From G965219965 sp965219965 (GTDB lineage Bacteria > Pseudomonadota > Alphaproteobacteria > RS24): 64,000 bases of DNA. The stretch's first letter is position 1; the number at the start of each line of letters is the position of its first letter. Under the pieces are notes generated by a model. It saw only the letters and a program-made list of their open reading frames with translations. It was not told the origin of the DNA and made no database searches. Both the position numbers and the translations under genes were made by a program. The stretch lies in the NCBI GenBank assembly GCA_965219965.1, contig OZ244796.1, positions 62,001 through 126,000 of the forward strand, given 5' to 3'. This document shows, piece after piece, positions 25,380 through 32,926 of the stretch.

Positions 25380-26654
25380 ATGACACGCAAAAAGAAAAGT
25401 TTTTTAGCCATGGGCGCGGCGGCGGTGATTATTCTCGCCGCCCTGTTGGCTGTGCCGCAAACCAGCTTTGCACAAGATAACTCAGCCATAATAGAACGCG
25501 CCAAACAAGGCGATGCGGAAGCGCAATTTCAGCTTGGCAATATGTATCGCACTGGTGAGGGTGTGCCGCAGGATAAAGCTCAAGCGGTGAAATGGTTTCG
25601 CAAAGCCGCCGCGCAGGGAGATGCTTATGCGCAAAATAATCTTGGCTTTATGTATTATAAAGGCGAGGGTGTGGCACAGGATTATAAACAAGCGGTGGCA
25701 TGGTATCGCAAAGCCGCCGCGCAGGGCAATGCGCTGGCGCAAAATAATCTTGGTTTCGCGTATGCCAAGGGCAAGGGTGTGGCACAGGATTACAAACAGG
25801 CAATAGAATGGTATCGCAAGGCCGCCGCGCAGGGATATGCAAAGGCGCAAAATAATCTTGGCCTTATGTATGCTAGTGGCAAGGGTGTGGTGCAGGATTA
25901 TCACCAAGCCGTGAAATGGTTTCGCAAAGCCGCCGCGCAGGGCGATGCGTCGGCGCAATATAATCTTGGTTTCGCGTATGCCAAGGGCAAGGGTGTGGCA
26001 CAGGATTATAAACAAGCGGTGGCATGGTTTCGCAAGGCCGCCCCGCAGGGACATGCGAAAGCGCAAACTGTTCTTGGCGCTATGTATTACGAAGGCATGG
26101 GTGTGGCACAGGATGTCAAACAAGCAATAGAATGGTTTCGCAAGGCCGCCGAAGAATGGTTTCGCAAGGCCGCCGAGCAGGGGAATGCGGAAGTGCAATT
26201 TGAGCTTGGCAATATGTATTATGAAGGTGAGGGTGTGGCACAGGATGTCAAACAGGCTGTCAAGTGGTGGCGCAAGGCCGCTGAGCAGGGGAATGCGGAA
26301 GCGCAATGTAGTCTTGGCGCTATGTATGCCAATGGCGAGGGTGTGGCGCAGGATAAAGCCGAAGCGGTAAAATGGTGTTACAAAGCCGCTGAGCAGGGAT
26401 TGGTGGAAGCGCAATTTAATCTTGGCAACATGTATGACAATGGCGATGGCGTATTACAGGATAAAGCCGAAGCGGTGAAATGGTATCGCAAGGCCGCCGA
26501 GCAGGGATACGCAAAGGCGCAATATAATCTTGGCCTTATGTATGCCGAGGGCAGGGGCATGGCACAGGATAAAGCCAGAGCGGCCAAATGGATTCGCAAA
26601 GCGGCGGCGCAGGGGCTAGCGGTGGCGCAAATACATCTTAAAGAGCTTCAATAA
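25380..26654 (+). CDS. Exported Sel1-repeat (SLR) protein, ten repeats
   Basis: A 424-aa protein. A signal peptide (RKKKSFLAMGAAAVIILAA, cleavage near SFA-QD) precedes ten 36-residue Sel1 repeats from residue 46 to about 413, ending in a partial eleventh. Each unit follows AxAQxxLGxMYxxGxGVxQD, then xxxAVxWxRKAAxQG. Repeat 6 carries an extra 8 residues (EEWFRKAA). Sel1 repeats form alpha-solenoids that bind proteins; exported ones often mediate envelope or host interaction. ATG 25380 is preferred because GGGGGA at 25370-25375 precedes it; ATG 25368 directly abuts the previous stop. The repeats are so similar in DNA that copy number may vary. Confidence 0.85.
   Translation: MTRKKKSFLAMGAAAVIILAALLAVPQTSFAQDNSAIIERAKQGDAEAQFQLGNMYRTGEGVPQDKAQAVKWFRKAAAQGDAYAQNNLGFMYYKGEGVAQDYKQAVAWYRKAAAQGNALAQNNLGFAYAKGKGVAQDYKQAIEWYRKAAAQGYAKAQNNLGLMYASGKGVVQDYHQAVKWFRKAAAQGDASAQYNLGFAYAKGKGVAQDYKQAVAWFRKAAPQGHAKAQTVLGAMYYEGMGVAQDVKQAIEWFRKAAEEWFRKAAEQGNAEVQFELGNMYYEGEGVAQDVKQAVKWWRKAAEQGNAEAQCSLGAMYANGEGVAQDKAEAVKWCYKAAEQGLVEAQFNLGNMYDNGDGVLQDKAEAVKWYRKAAEQGYAKAQYNLGLMYAEGRGMAQDKARAAKWIRKAAAQGLAVAQIHLKELQ
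25515..26618 (+). repeat. 108-bp tandem coding repeats of sel1, with 24-bp internal duplication
   Basis: Ten near-identical 108-bp units encode the Sel1 repeats. In the sixth, the 24 bp at 26130-26153 are repeated with one mismatch at 26154-26177, giving the 8-residue in-frame insertion. Conserved blocks such as AAGGGTGTGGCACAGGAT recur in most units, indicating recent expansion. Confidence 0.9.
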
Positions 26655-26688
26655 CTAGAGATATTGAGTGCTTTCAATCACTTTGCTT

Positions 26689-26856
26689 TTACACCTTTTC
26701 TAATGATTCGGGAGGGAAAGTGTCTGTTCTGGGTTCTGATTTATCGAACCATCGGCAAACGAACTCCTTACCATCTAGGGTTAGTTCTAAAATAGTCATT
26801 TCAGGGCCACCTGATTTAAGTTGAACTATATCGCCAGCCTTCAATTGTTCTGACAT
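26689..26856 (-). CDS. DUF2158 (YodC-like) small protein
   Basis: A 55-aa protein beginning MSEQLKAGDIVQLKSGGPEM and continuing with TILEL, CRWFDKSEP and a C-terminus rich in Pro and Glu. GDIVQLKSGGPEMT followed by a Cys-x-Trp-Phe element is the hallmark of DUF2158, a small SH3-like barrel family of unknown function common in mobile regions. A strong SD (AGGAGG, revcomp of 26865-26870) lies 8 nt before the ATG. The gene is alone in an A+T-richer stretch, facing the sel1 gene. Confidence 0.8.
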   Translation of the reverse strand: MSEQLKAGDIVQLKSGGPEMTILELTLDGKEFVCRWFDKSEPRTDTFPPESLEKV

Positions 26857-27275
26857 ATTAACTGCCTCCTGAGTTGACCTTGTATTAGTCGCTTCCTGTC
26901 AAGAAAAGCGACAAGTGTTAGTTAGTTTCACTAGAGTGGCTTCTTATTTTTGTCAAATCTTTTTTCAAAAAGTTAATTTTAGTTATTTGTTTCAATCTAT
27001 TAGCCATTCCGCTTACCTCTCATCCCTGTCTTGCGGGTTTGGGCGCGGGGTATTTTTTCCCGCCTCCTTTTTTGACGCTCCCCCGAATAGGCAAGCGGCT
27101 CTATGAATGTGCCTGAGCTAAAGACGCTTGCCTGTTTGTGGAACGCGGGGGCGGCGGGGTTGGGTGGATTTTGGCCGCGCACTTCACAATTTTCTCACGC
27201 CTATTCACGCAAATGTGAACGGGTAAACACGGCTTTGTGATGGACTGTTGATAGGTCTTTAAGCCAGAAACATAT
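26857..27275. other. Non-coding stretch with inverted repeats
   Basis: About 420 bp without a supported gene. From 26890 to 27000 it is clearly A+T-rich compared with its surroundings. It contains GTCGCTT/AAGCGAC arms just upstream of the DUF2158 gene, an 8-bp inverted repeat AGGCAAGC (27089-27096) with GCTTGCCT (27126-27133), and TTCAC/GTGAA arms (27204-27208, 27215-27219) ahead of the gene at 27276. These could be promoter or operator elements; none matches a known site. Confidence 0.4.
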
Positions 27276-28103
27276 ATGGTTTTTATCAACACATTTGGCA
27301 CAAAAGCCGCCGCACAGCGGGCGCGTTTGAATAAGGCGCATTTGAATCGCGGCGCGGGTATTGGTTTGGCTCTGCCCAATGGCGAAACGCCCAAGCCAAA
27401 TAGATGGGTCGCGCTCACGGCAGATAAAGCCATTGACCTGATGCTGCACAAAAACAATCCCACGCCTTTGCCCTTGCGGGTGATTAACCAGCTTGGCCTG
27501 CTGGCAGTCGGCCCCGTGGCCGATAAAGGTCGCGCCGCGCAAATTTTATCATGCCTTGACTGGTATCAACCGCTTGTGGTGATTGACGATTTGCCGCACC
27601 ATTTCAAAACGGATTTGCACCAAGAAATTTGTATGCGCCATATAGAAGGGCTACCCGATAATATGCGGCGGCGGCTGTGCTTGAGCGTGCCAGAATTAAA
27701 CGGCACGGCAGAAGAAGTCCAAGCCGATATGCGCGGGCTGGGCGCATTGGCGCGGCGCATGCAATGCGGCCTTTCAGTTAATTTGGCACGGATTTTTACC
27801 ACCAGCCAGTGCAGTGGCTTGCGGCCTAAGGCATTGCTGGAAATTTTAGACGCCGCGCTGATTCATATTGTTGAGCTGGGTTTTCTAGGCGGGCAGAAAA
27901 CGCCGAAAATTGAACATGAGGTATGGGTGCTGTTTTCAAATTTCATTGACCATATCGGCCTGCGCCCCTGTTTGATTGTCGCCGACGCGCCTAATGTTGA
28001 TATGGCTGTGCTGAACGCCGAAGCGGCGCGTGCCGATAATTTGCTCAACGCCGTGCGCCAATGCGGCCCGATTATGGGCGAAAATTATCGGATTTTCGGC
28101 TGA
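27276..28103 (+). CDS. Unknown protein, possibly a degenerate EAL-like fold
   Basis: A 275-aa soluble protein, no signal peptide or membrane helix. It ends with alternating hydrophobic strands (DAALIHIVELGFLGG, RPCLIVADAPN, LLNAVRQCGPIMGENYRIFG) that recall the final strands of EAL-type TIM barrels, where the last segment reads like xxxxQGYxxG. None of the EAL catalytic signature residues is visible, so any phosphodiesterase activity is unlikely. The resemblance is my own impression, not a database match. It converges on the NSS symporter gene with a 2-nt gap. The SD is weak. Confidence 0.5.
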   Translation: MVFINTFGTKAAAQRARLNKAHLNRGAGIGLALPNGETPKPNRWVALTADKAIDLMLHKNNPTPLPLRVINQLGLLAVGPVADKGRAAQILSCLDWYQPLVVIDDLPHHFKTDLHQEICMRHIEGLPDNMRRRLCLSVPELNGTAEEVQADMRGLGALARRMQCGLSVNLARIFTTSQCSGLRPKALLEILDAALIHIVELGFLGGQKTPKIEHEVWVLFSNFIDHIGLRPCLIVADAPNVDMAVLNAEAARADNLLNAVRQCGPIMGENYRIFG

Positions 28104-28105
28104 GC

Positions 28106-29482
28106 TTACAGGTTTTCAAGGAACAACCATAAAATGCCAAGCGGGGCGAGGATACGCGCCAGCCACAGCCAAGCGGCATGCAAAAACCGCCCGCCCGTGA
28201 AATAATCACGGCTAATTTTAGCTGGTATCACCCAAGCGGCAAAGCTGACCATCGCCAAGCCGCCAAGCGGCAAAAGAATGTTGGACGCAATGTAATCTTT
28301 CGCATCAAAAAGGGTTTTATCGGCAAAAATGCCCGTGTCGGCCAGCCGCATATCCGCCCAAATGTTGAAAGAAAATACCGTTGCCAGCCCCGTGACAAAC
28401 ACAACCGATAAAGTAATAAAGGTCGCCTTATAACGCGAAATGGCAAAACGTTCATGCACCCATAACACCACCACTTCGGTCAAGGCCAAGCCCGAAGTCA
28501 GCGCGGCAAATAAAACCAGCGTAAAAAACACCACCGCCATAATAGAACCCGCCGGAAGCTGGGCAAAAGCAAGCGGCAGAGTGGTGAAAATAAGGCCGGG
28601 TCCTTCGGCAGGGTCTAAATGCCATGCAAAAAGAATGGCAAAAATGCCCAGCCCCGCCAGCAAAGCAACAATCGTATCGGTAATGCCAATCACAATGGCG
28701 GCCTGCCCAATGCCCATTTGCTTGTTTATGTAAGACGCATAAGTAATGAGCATGGCCGCCCCAACGCCGACCGAGAAAAAGCCATGCCCAATGGCCGATA
28801 AAATGGTTTGATTGTCAATTTTGCTAAAATCAGGCGTGAAGAGGAAAGTGAGAGCGGCACCCATATTGCCTTCCACCAAGCCGTAAAGGGCGACCATAAC
28901 CAGCATGAGTAGCAAAAGCGGAATTAAAATCAGATTGGCCTTTTCCAGCCCTGCGCGAATTTCGCGGGCGGTGATAAAACCCGTCAGCCCAATAAAAGCA
29001 AGTTGCCAGAAAATAAGCTCATAAGGATTGGCCAAAAGCGCGTCAAAAATCGCGCCACTGCTTTGTGCGTCCACACCCGCCAGCGCACCACTGGCCGCCC
29101 GCCAAATATACGCCATCACCCAACCCGCAATAACGGCGTAAAAACTCATTAAAATAAAAGAACCCAAAACGCCAATATAGCCAATGGGCGCGTAAAGAAT
29201 GGGGCGGGTCGTATGCGCGGCCATTTTAACAACCGATTCAGGCGCGTTTTTCTGCCCGCCACGCCCAATCAACAGCTCAGCAATCGCCACCGGAATGGCA
29301 ATGAGAAAAATAGAAGCGAGATAAATAAAGACAAACGCACCGCCGCCTTGCGTGCCAACCATATAAGGGAATTTCCATATATTACCCAAACCAACCGCAC
29401 CGCCCACAGCCGCCATAATAAAACTCAAACGCGACGACCAAGCCGGATGGGTGACAGGGGTTTTTTGAGATGGGTTTGCCAT
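28106..29482 (-). CDS. Sodium-dependent neurotransmitter:sodium symporter (NSS/SNF family)
   Basis: A 458-aa inner-membrane transporter with about eleven helices in the LeuT fold. The first helix carries the unwound sodium/substrate site GGAVGLGNIWKFPYM, the family signature, followed by GGGAFVFIYLASIF and the conserved IAELLIGRG. Bacterial members such as LeuT and TnaT move amino acids with sodium ions. The substrate cannot be told from sequence. It is followed by a HisN-like phosphatase and a formylglutamate amidohydrolase on the same strand, which may hint at amino-acid use. Confidence 0.9.
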   Translation of the reverse strand: MANPSQKTPVTHPAWSSRLSFIMAAVGGAVGLGNIWKFPYMVGTQGGGAFVFIYLASIFLIAIPVAIAELLIGRGGQKNAPESVVKMAAHTTRPILYAPIGYIGVLGSFILMSFYAVIAGWVMAYIWRAASGALAGVDAQSSGAIFDALLANPYELIFWQLAFIGLTGFITAREIRAGLEKANLILIPLLLLMLVMVALYGLVEGNMGAALTFLFTPDFSKIDNQTILSAIGHGFFSVGVGAAMLITYASYINKQMGIGQAAIVIGITDTIVALLAGLGIFAILFAWHLDPAEGPGLIFTTLPLAFAQLPAGSIMAVVFFTLVLFAALTSGLALTEVVVLWVHERFAISRYKATFITLSVVFVTGLATVFSFNIWADMRLADTGIFADKTLFDAKDYIASNILLPLGGLAMVSFAAWVIPAKISRDYFTGGRFLHAAWLWLARILAPLGILWLFLENL

Positions 29483-29539
29483 AATGCGCCTCTTATTTAT
29501 AAATGCTATCGGCAGAGCCTATAATGATTGGTAGTAAAA

Positions 29540-30346
29540 TCAAAGCGCATAAGGGGCTAATTGGGCGAGCAAAATTTCATGCAAAGCCGTATCGCCGCAG
29601 GCCAAAACCTGCCCGCCCGCACGGGCCGATTGGCCATGCCAATTTGTGATGCACCCGCCCGCGCTTTCCACAATCGGGATAAGGGCTTGAATATCATGGG
29701 GTTTTAAGTCTTGCTCTAAGACGCTGTCTAGCTGTCCAGCGGCGAGCATGGCGTAATTATAGCCATCACCGCCATAGCGCATATGCTGTGCCGCGCTGGC
29801 AATTTTGTCAAAAATCGGCGCGGCGGGGGTGTGGGCAAAAAGCGCGGGGCTGGTGGTGGCGAGCATGGCATCTTCTAGGCGCGTGCAGGGGCGGGTGGTT
29901 AAAACGCGCTCTTTGTTTTGGCAGAAAAATTGCGTCTGTCCACCCCGCGTGGCGATAACGCGCTCGCCCGTAAAGGGCTGGTTAAACACGCCCAAAATCG
30001 GCACGCCTTCTTCGGCCAGCGCAATGAGCGTTCCCCAACTGGGCAGACCCGTGATAAATGCTTTTGTGCCATCTATCGGGTCTAGCACCCATTGAAATGG
30101 GCTGTCGCCAGAAGAGCTTTGCGTGGTGCCAAATTCTTCGCCCATAATGGCGTGGTCGGGAAATTTTTCTGCAATAAGCGCACGCATGGCTTGCTCGGCC
30201 TGCTGGTCGGCTTGGGTGACGGGGTCAAAATTATCTTTTTGTTTGCTTTGGACTTTTATATCGGTGCGAAAAAGCGGCAAAGATTGCGCCGCCGCCGCAT
30301 CGGCAAGCGCGTGGGCAAAGGGAATGAAATCAGTGGCATTTGTCAT
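29540..30346 (-). CDS. hisN: Inositol-monophosphatase-family phosphatase, HisN-like
   Basis: A 268-aa magnesium-dependent phosphatase. It shows GEEFG for the first metal ligand and WVLDPIDGTKAFITGLPSWG for the second; the KAFITG variant is characteristic of histidinol-phosphate phosphatases of the HisN branch. A third ligand lies in LKPHDIQALIPIVESAGG. HisN completes the penultimate steps of histidine biosynthesis in alphaproteobacteria lacking HisB-type phosphatase. AGGTGA lies 9 nt before the ATG. It is 12 nt after the formylglutamate amidohydrolase gene. A different sugar-phosphate substrate is possible. Confidence 0.75.
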   Translation of the reverse strand: MTNATDFIPFAHALADAAAAQSLPLFRTDIKVQSKQKDNFDPVTQADQQAEQAMRALIAEKFPDHAIMGEEFGTTQSSSGDSPFQWVLDPIDGTKAFITGLPSWGTLIALAEEGVPILGVFNQPFTGERVIATRGGQTQFFCQNKERVLTTRPCTRLEDAMLATTSPALFAHTPAAPIFDKIASAAQHMRYGGDGYNYAMLAAGQLDSVLEQDLKPHDIQALIPIVESAGGCITNWHGQSARAGGQVLACGDTALHEILLAQLAPYAL

Positions 30347-30358
30347 TTATGGTGTCAC

Positions 30359-31258
30359 CTATTCGGCGGCTTTGGGTTTTGTGTCCACAATAAATTGCTC
30401 TGTGTTTTGTTGTAAATAATGAGCTAAATCAGTCAACTGCTTTTGCAAAATATCAAAGCCCTGATGCGGGGTGTAGCTTTGCTCGTCCATATAAAGGTGG
30501 CGGGAAATTTCAATTTGTATTGCCTGAACGTGGCTGTGGGCGGCGGCCATGCCATAGGTGCGGGTGATGAAACCGCCCGCATAGGGGTCATTGCGGGCGA
30601 CGTTATAGCCGCTTTGAGCGAAATGGTTTTGCACCGCTTGGCTGAGCGCGGCACCGCAAGATGTGCCACAGCAATCCCCAATCACAATATCGGGCTTTTG
30701 GTTTGGCTCTTCTATTGGCTGGCCGGTTTGGTGAGAGGGCATGGAATGAATGTCTAACAAAAAACCATGCCCGTGGGTTTGCACCGCTTGGTTGAGCGTG
30801 TCGCGCAAAGCGGCGTGAAAGGGGGTGTAAATTTTTTCAATGCGGGTTTTAATGGCGGCAAAGCTCAGCCTGTCGCGGTAAATGGGCATGCCATCGGCCA
30901 CAATTTTGGCCACTGTGCCAAGCCCAAAACGCACATGACGGCTGCCCGTGTCCACATAGTTGGGCAAGGGCGCGTCAAACATTGTCGGGTCCAACTCATA
31001 GGGGCCGCGATTAAGGTCAAGATAAGCACGCGGATAAGTGGCAGCCAAAACCGCCGCGCCCTGTTGCGGGATATGGGCGAGCAGAGCCTCCACATGGGCA
31101 TCTTCGGAACGGCGCAGGTCGGCAGGCGACAGCGCGGATGCGGCGATGAAGGCAGGCGGATAATAATCGCCGCTATGGGGCGAGGAAAATAACCATTGCG
31201 GCGCGGGCGCGGGCGGCAAATGCAACCGAAAGGGGGGGATGTGATGCGGGTTTGCCAT
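30359..31258 (-). CDS. N-formylglutamate amidohydrolase family protein (first copy)
   Basis: A 299-aa enzyme of the FGase family, which hydrolyses N-formylglutamate to glutamate and formate in the five-step histidine degradation pathway. Motifs are FSSPHSGDYYP near the N-terminus, DLNRGPYELD in the middle, and LLDIHSMPSHQ, giving the zinc-binding and catalytic residues. Its ATG overlaps the fic stop by one base, so fic, this gene and the HisN-like gene are probably one operon. No other hut genes are in view, so the true substrate may be another N-formyl or N-acyl compound. A second paralog is at 50805. Confidence 0.8.
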   Translation of the reverse strand: MANPHHIPPFRLHLPPAPAPQWLFSSPHSGDYYPPAFIAASALSPADLRRSEDAHVEALLAHIPQQGAAVLAATYPRAYLDLNRGPYELDPTMFDAPLPNYVDTGSRHVRFGLGTVAKIVADGMPIYRDRLSFAAIKTRIEKIYTPFHAALRDTLNQAVQTHGHGFLLDIHSMPSHQTGQPIEEPNQKPDIVIGDCCGTSCGAALSQAVQNHFAQSGYNVARNDPYAGGFITRTYGMAAAHSHVQAIQIEISRHLYMDEQSYTPHQGFDILQKQLTDLAHYLQQNTEQFIVDTKPKAAE

Positions 31259-32373
31259 TACGCTTGCGGCCTTTCTGCTTGCGGACTGTATTCAGCCGAT
31301 ACATCTAAGAATAAATCAACCAAAGGCTGATTGATATAATAATTATTGCGCCCAGATTTTTGCTCTGAGACAAAACCTGCTTGGGTTAATTTTTTGAGAT
31401 AGCTGGCCGCCGTATTATAGTGAATGCCCAAACTGCTTTCTAAATAATCAATTCGCGTATAGGGGTGACGGAATAAATTATTGAGCAAATCTTGTGAATA
31501 AATTTTCGGCAATGTTTCGCGCATGCGGTGCTTGGTGTCTTGCATTAAATCGCGCATATCTTCAACAAGACGCAAGGTAGAATCCGCCGTGCGTGCCACA
31601 GCACCCAACATATATATCACCCATTCTTCCCACGCCGCATCATCACGCACCGCTTGCAACAGGCGGTAATAATCTGGCTTCGTGGCGTTAATGGCGCGGC
31701 TGAGATAAAGAATGGGCGCGTCTAACAGACCCGTATGGGTGAGGTAAAGAACATTAAGCATGCGCCCGACACGGCCATTGCCATCGGGGAAAGGGTGGAT
31801 GCTTTCAAATTGGTGATGGATAAGTGCCATTTTTATAAGCGGGTCTAAATCATCTGCCGCCTCATTGATAAAGTTTTCCAATTCGCGCATCAGCCGAATG
31901 ATTTCTTTTTCTTCTTGCGGCGGGCGGTAAATTTCTTGCCCCGTTTGTTCATTGCGTAAAATTGTGCCGGGCGTTTTTCGGTAGCCATCATCACGCTGTT
32001 TGAGAATACGAAACATTTCAATGAGCATTTTCTCGCTGATAAAATGATTTTTCTGCCACGCGCTATAGCCTTGCTGCATGGCATCACGATAGCGGGCAAC
32101 TTCTTTGGCCTCTACTGGACTCGAACCAGCAAAGAGGTCAACCTTGAGCGCCGCATCTTGCGTGGTGACAATGTTTTCAATTTCGGAACTGGCCAGTGCT
32201 TCCTGCAAAAACAGCGTGTCAATGAGAATGTTTGGATTGGGCAGGCTCTTGGCCGTGCCGCGCAATTCGGCCAAAGTGCTGCGCGCCGCAATAAGCGATT
32301 TAAGGATAAGGGGCGCATCAAAATTCATATCGGGCGGCAAAGGCGCAATTGGAGTGGGGCTATTTTTGCTCAT
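31258..32373 (-). CDS. fic: Class II Fic AMPylase with C-terminal winged helix
   Basis: A 371-aa Fic protein. The N-terminal inhibitory helix has SSEIEN (S62 to N67), matching (S/T)xxxE(G/N), with Glu66 expected to block ATP binding. The catalytic motif HPFPDGNGRVGR (His193 to Arg204) is complete, so AMP transfer to a target hydroxyl is expected once the helix is released. A winged-helix-like domain lies near the C-terminus (about 290-345; ESSLGIHYNTAASYLKKLTQ). The size and order match Shewanella SoFic-type proteins. The unusual palindrome array directly upstream is a candidate operator for the winged helix. The gene leads the FGase-HisN operon. Confidence 0.88.
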   Translation of the reverse strand: MSKNSPTPIAPLPPDMNFDAPLILKSLIAARSTLAELRGTAKSLPNPNILIDTLFLQEALASSEIENIVTTQDAALKVDLFAGSSPVEAKEVARYRDAMQQGYSAWQKNHFISEKMLIEMFRILKQRDDGYRKTPGTILRNEQTGQEIYRPPQEEKEIIRLMRELENFINEAADDLDPLIKMALIHHQFESIHPFPDGNGRVGRMLNVLYLTHTGLLDAPILYLSRAINATKPDYYRLLQAVRDDAAWEEWVIYMLGAVARTADSTLRLVEDMRDLMQDTKHRMRETLPKIYSQDLLNNLFRHPYTRIDYLESSLGIHYNTAASYLKKLTQAGFVSEQKSGRNNYYINQPLVDLFLDVSAEYSPQAERPQA

Positions 32374-32397
32374 ATTTTGTCCAGCCTATTTAACAAA

Positions 32398-32523
32398 TTT
32401 TGTGGCAATTCTAGTTGTATTCCACAAAAAATCAATTTTTTTGTGGATGATGAAAATCTGTCCCACAAAAAACGGGTTTTTTTGTGGGATAAAAAATAAC
32501 TTTCACAAAAAGCAAGGCTTTTT
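32398..32523. repeat. 40-bp-period palindrome array upstream of fic
   Basis: Three palindromes share CACAAAAA and its complement. Unit 1 has 11-bp perfect arms 32421-32431 and 32437-32447. Unit 2 has 12-bp perfect arms 32461-32472 and 32478-32489. Unit 3 is weaker, with AAAAAGC at 32507-32513 and GCTTTTT at 32517-32523. Left arms start at 32421, 32461 and about 32501, exactly 40 bp apart, close to four helical turns. An extra half-site TTTTGTGG at 32398-32405 lies nearest to fic. Phase and position favour a protein-binding array, possibly for the Fic winged helix or a partner regulator. Confidence 0.8.
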
Positions 32524-32634
32524 AGGGGCAAGAATTAGGCTGATTTCTGGGGGTTTTGAGGCGGCGGCGGAGATTAGGGCGTTTTTTCGGCTTTTTATCG
32601 CGGCGACGGGGTTTTTCTGGAATGGCAAAGGGAA

Positions 32635-32665
32635 TATCCACAAAAAATGGGCTTTTTTGTGGATA
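32635..32665. repeat. Distal 13-bp-arm palindrome of the same family
   Basis: Perfect inverted repeat with arms 32635-32647 (TATCCACAAAAAA) and 32653-32665 and a 5-nt centre. It shares the TCCACAAAAAA arm with the fic-proximal units but lies about 135 bp from the third one, between the array and tRNA-Val. Together the array and this copy fill the otherwise non-coding 392 bp between fic and the tRNA. The rest holds G-rich and T-rich tracts but no ORF I would support. Confidence 0.8.
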
Positions 32666-32715
32666 TGAAGGCGCGGGGGCGTGGGGGGTGTGGGCGCAAA
32701 GATGGGGGTGGGGGC

Positions 32716-32743
32716 TTGGCACGGGGGGGAAATGTGCTAGATA
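32716..32743 (+). promoter_or_regulatory. Probable tRNA-Val promoter
   Basis: TTGGCA at 32716-32721 and TAGATA at 32738-32743 with a 16-bp spacer, ending about 22 bp before the tRNA. Spacing and position fit a sigma-70 promoter. Confidence 0.55.
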
Positions 32744-32765
32744 GGGTTTTTAGTTTCAGCGGTGC

Positions 32766-32840
32766 GGGCGATTAGCTCAGCGGGAGAGCACTACCTTGAC
32801 ATGGTAGGGGTCACTGGTTCAATCCCAGTATCGCCCACCA
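32766..32840 (+). tRNA. tRNA-Val (GAC anticodon)
   Basis: A complete cloverleaf. Acceptor GGGCGAT pairs with ATCGCCC; anticodon stem CTACC/GGTAG encloses loop TTGACAT, giving GAC; the T arm CCAGT region has TTCAATC. Discriminator A and an encoded CCA (32838-32840) follow. It reads GUC and GUU valine codons. Confidence 0.93.
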
Positions 32841-32926
32841 CCACCGCCGCGCCGCCGCGTTATGAATTGCGCCAAAGGGGTGCGTAAAGGGTGGCGCGTA
32901 AAGAGTGTCATAGAAACGGAGCATGA

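Noticed and set aside
25482..26414. 310-aa minus-strand frame opposite sel1
   Set aside because: It is a long shadow created by the repetitive codon pattern of the Sel1 repeats; the plus-strand repeat motifs are clearly the coding ones.
25515..26618. Tandem repeats as a CRISPR array
   Set aside because: The 108-bp units are in-frame coding repeats of Sel1 without spacers.
32421..32489. Palindromes upstream of fic as ordinary rho-independent terminators
   Set aside because: The T-runs lie inside the arms rather than after a G+C-rich stem, the units repeat with fixed 40-bp phase, and they precede rather than follow genes.
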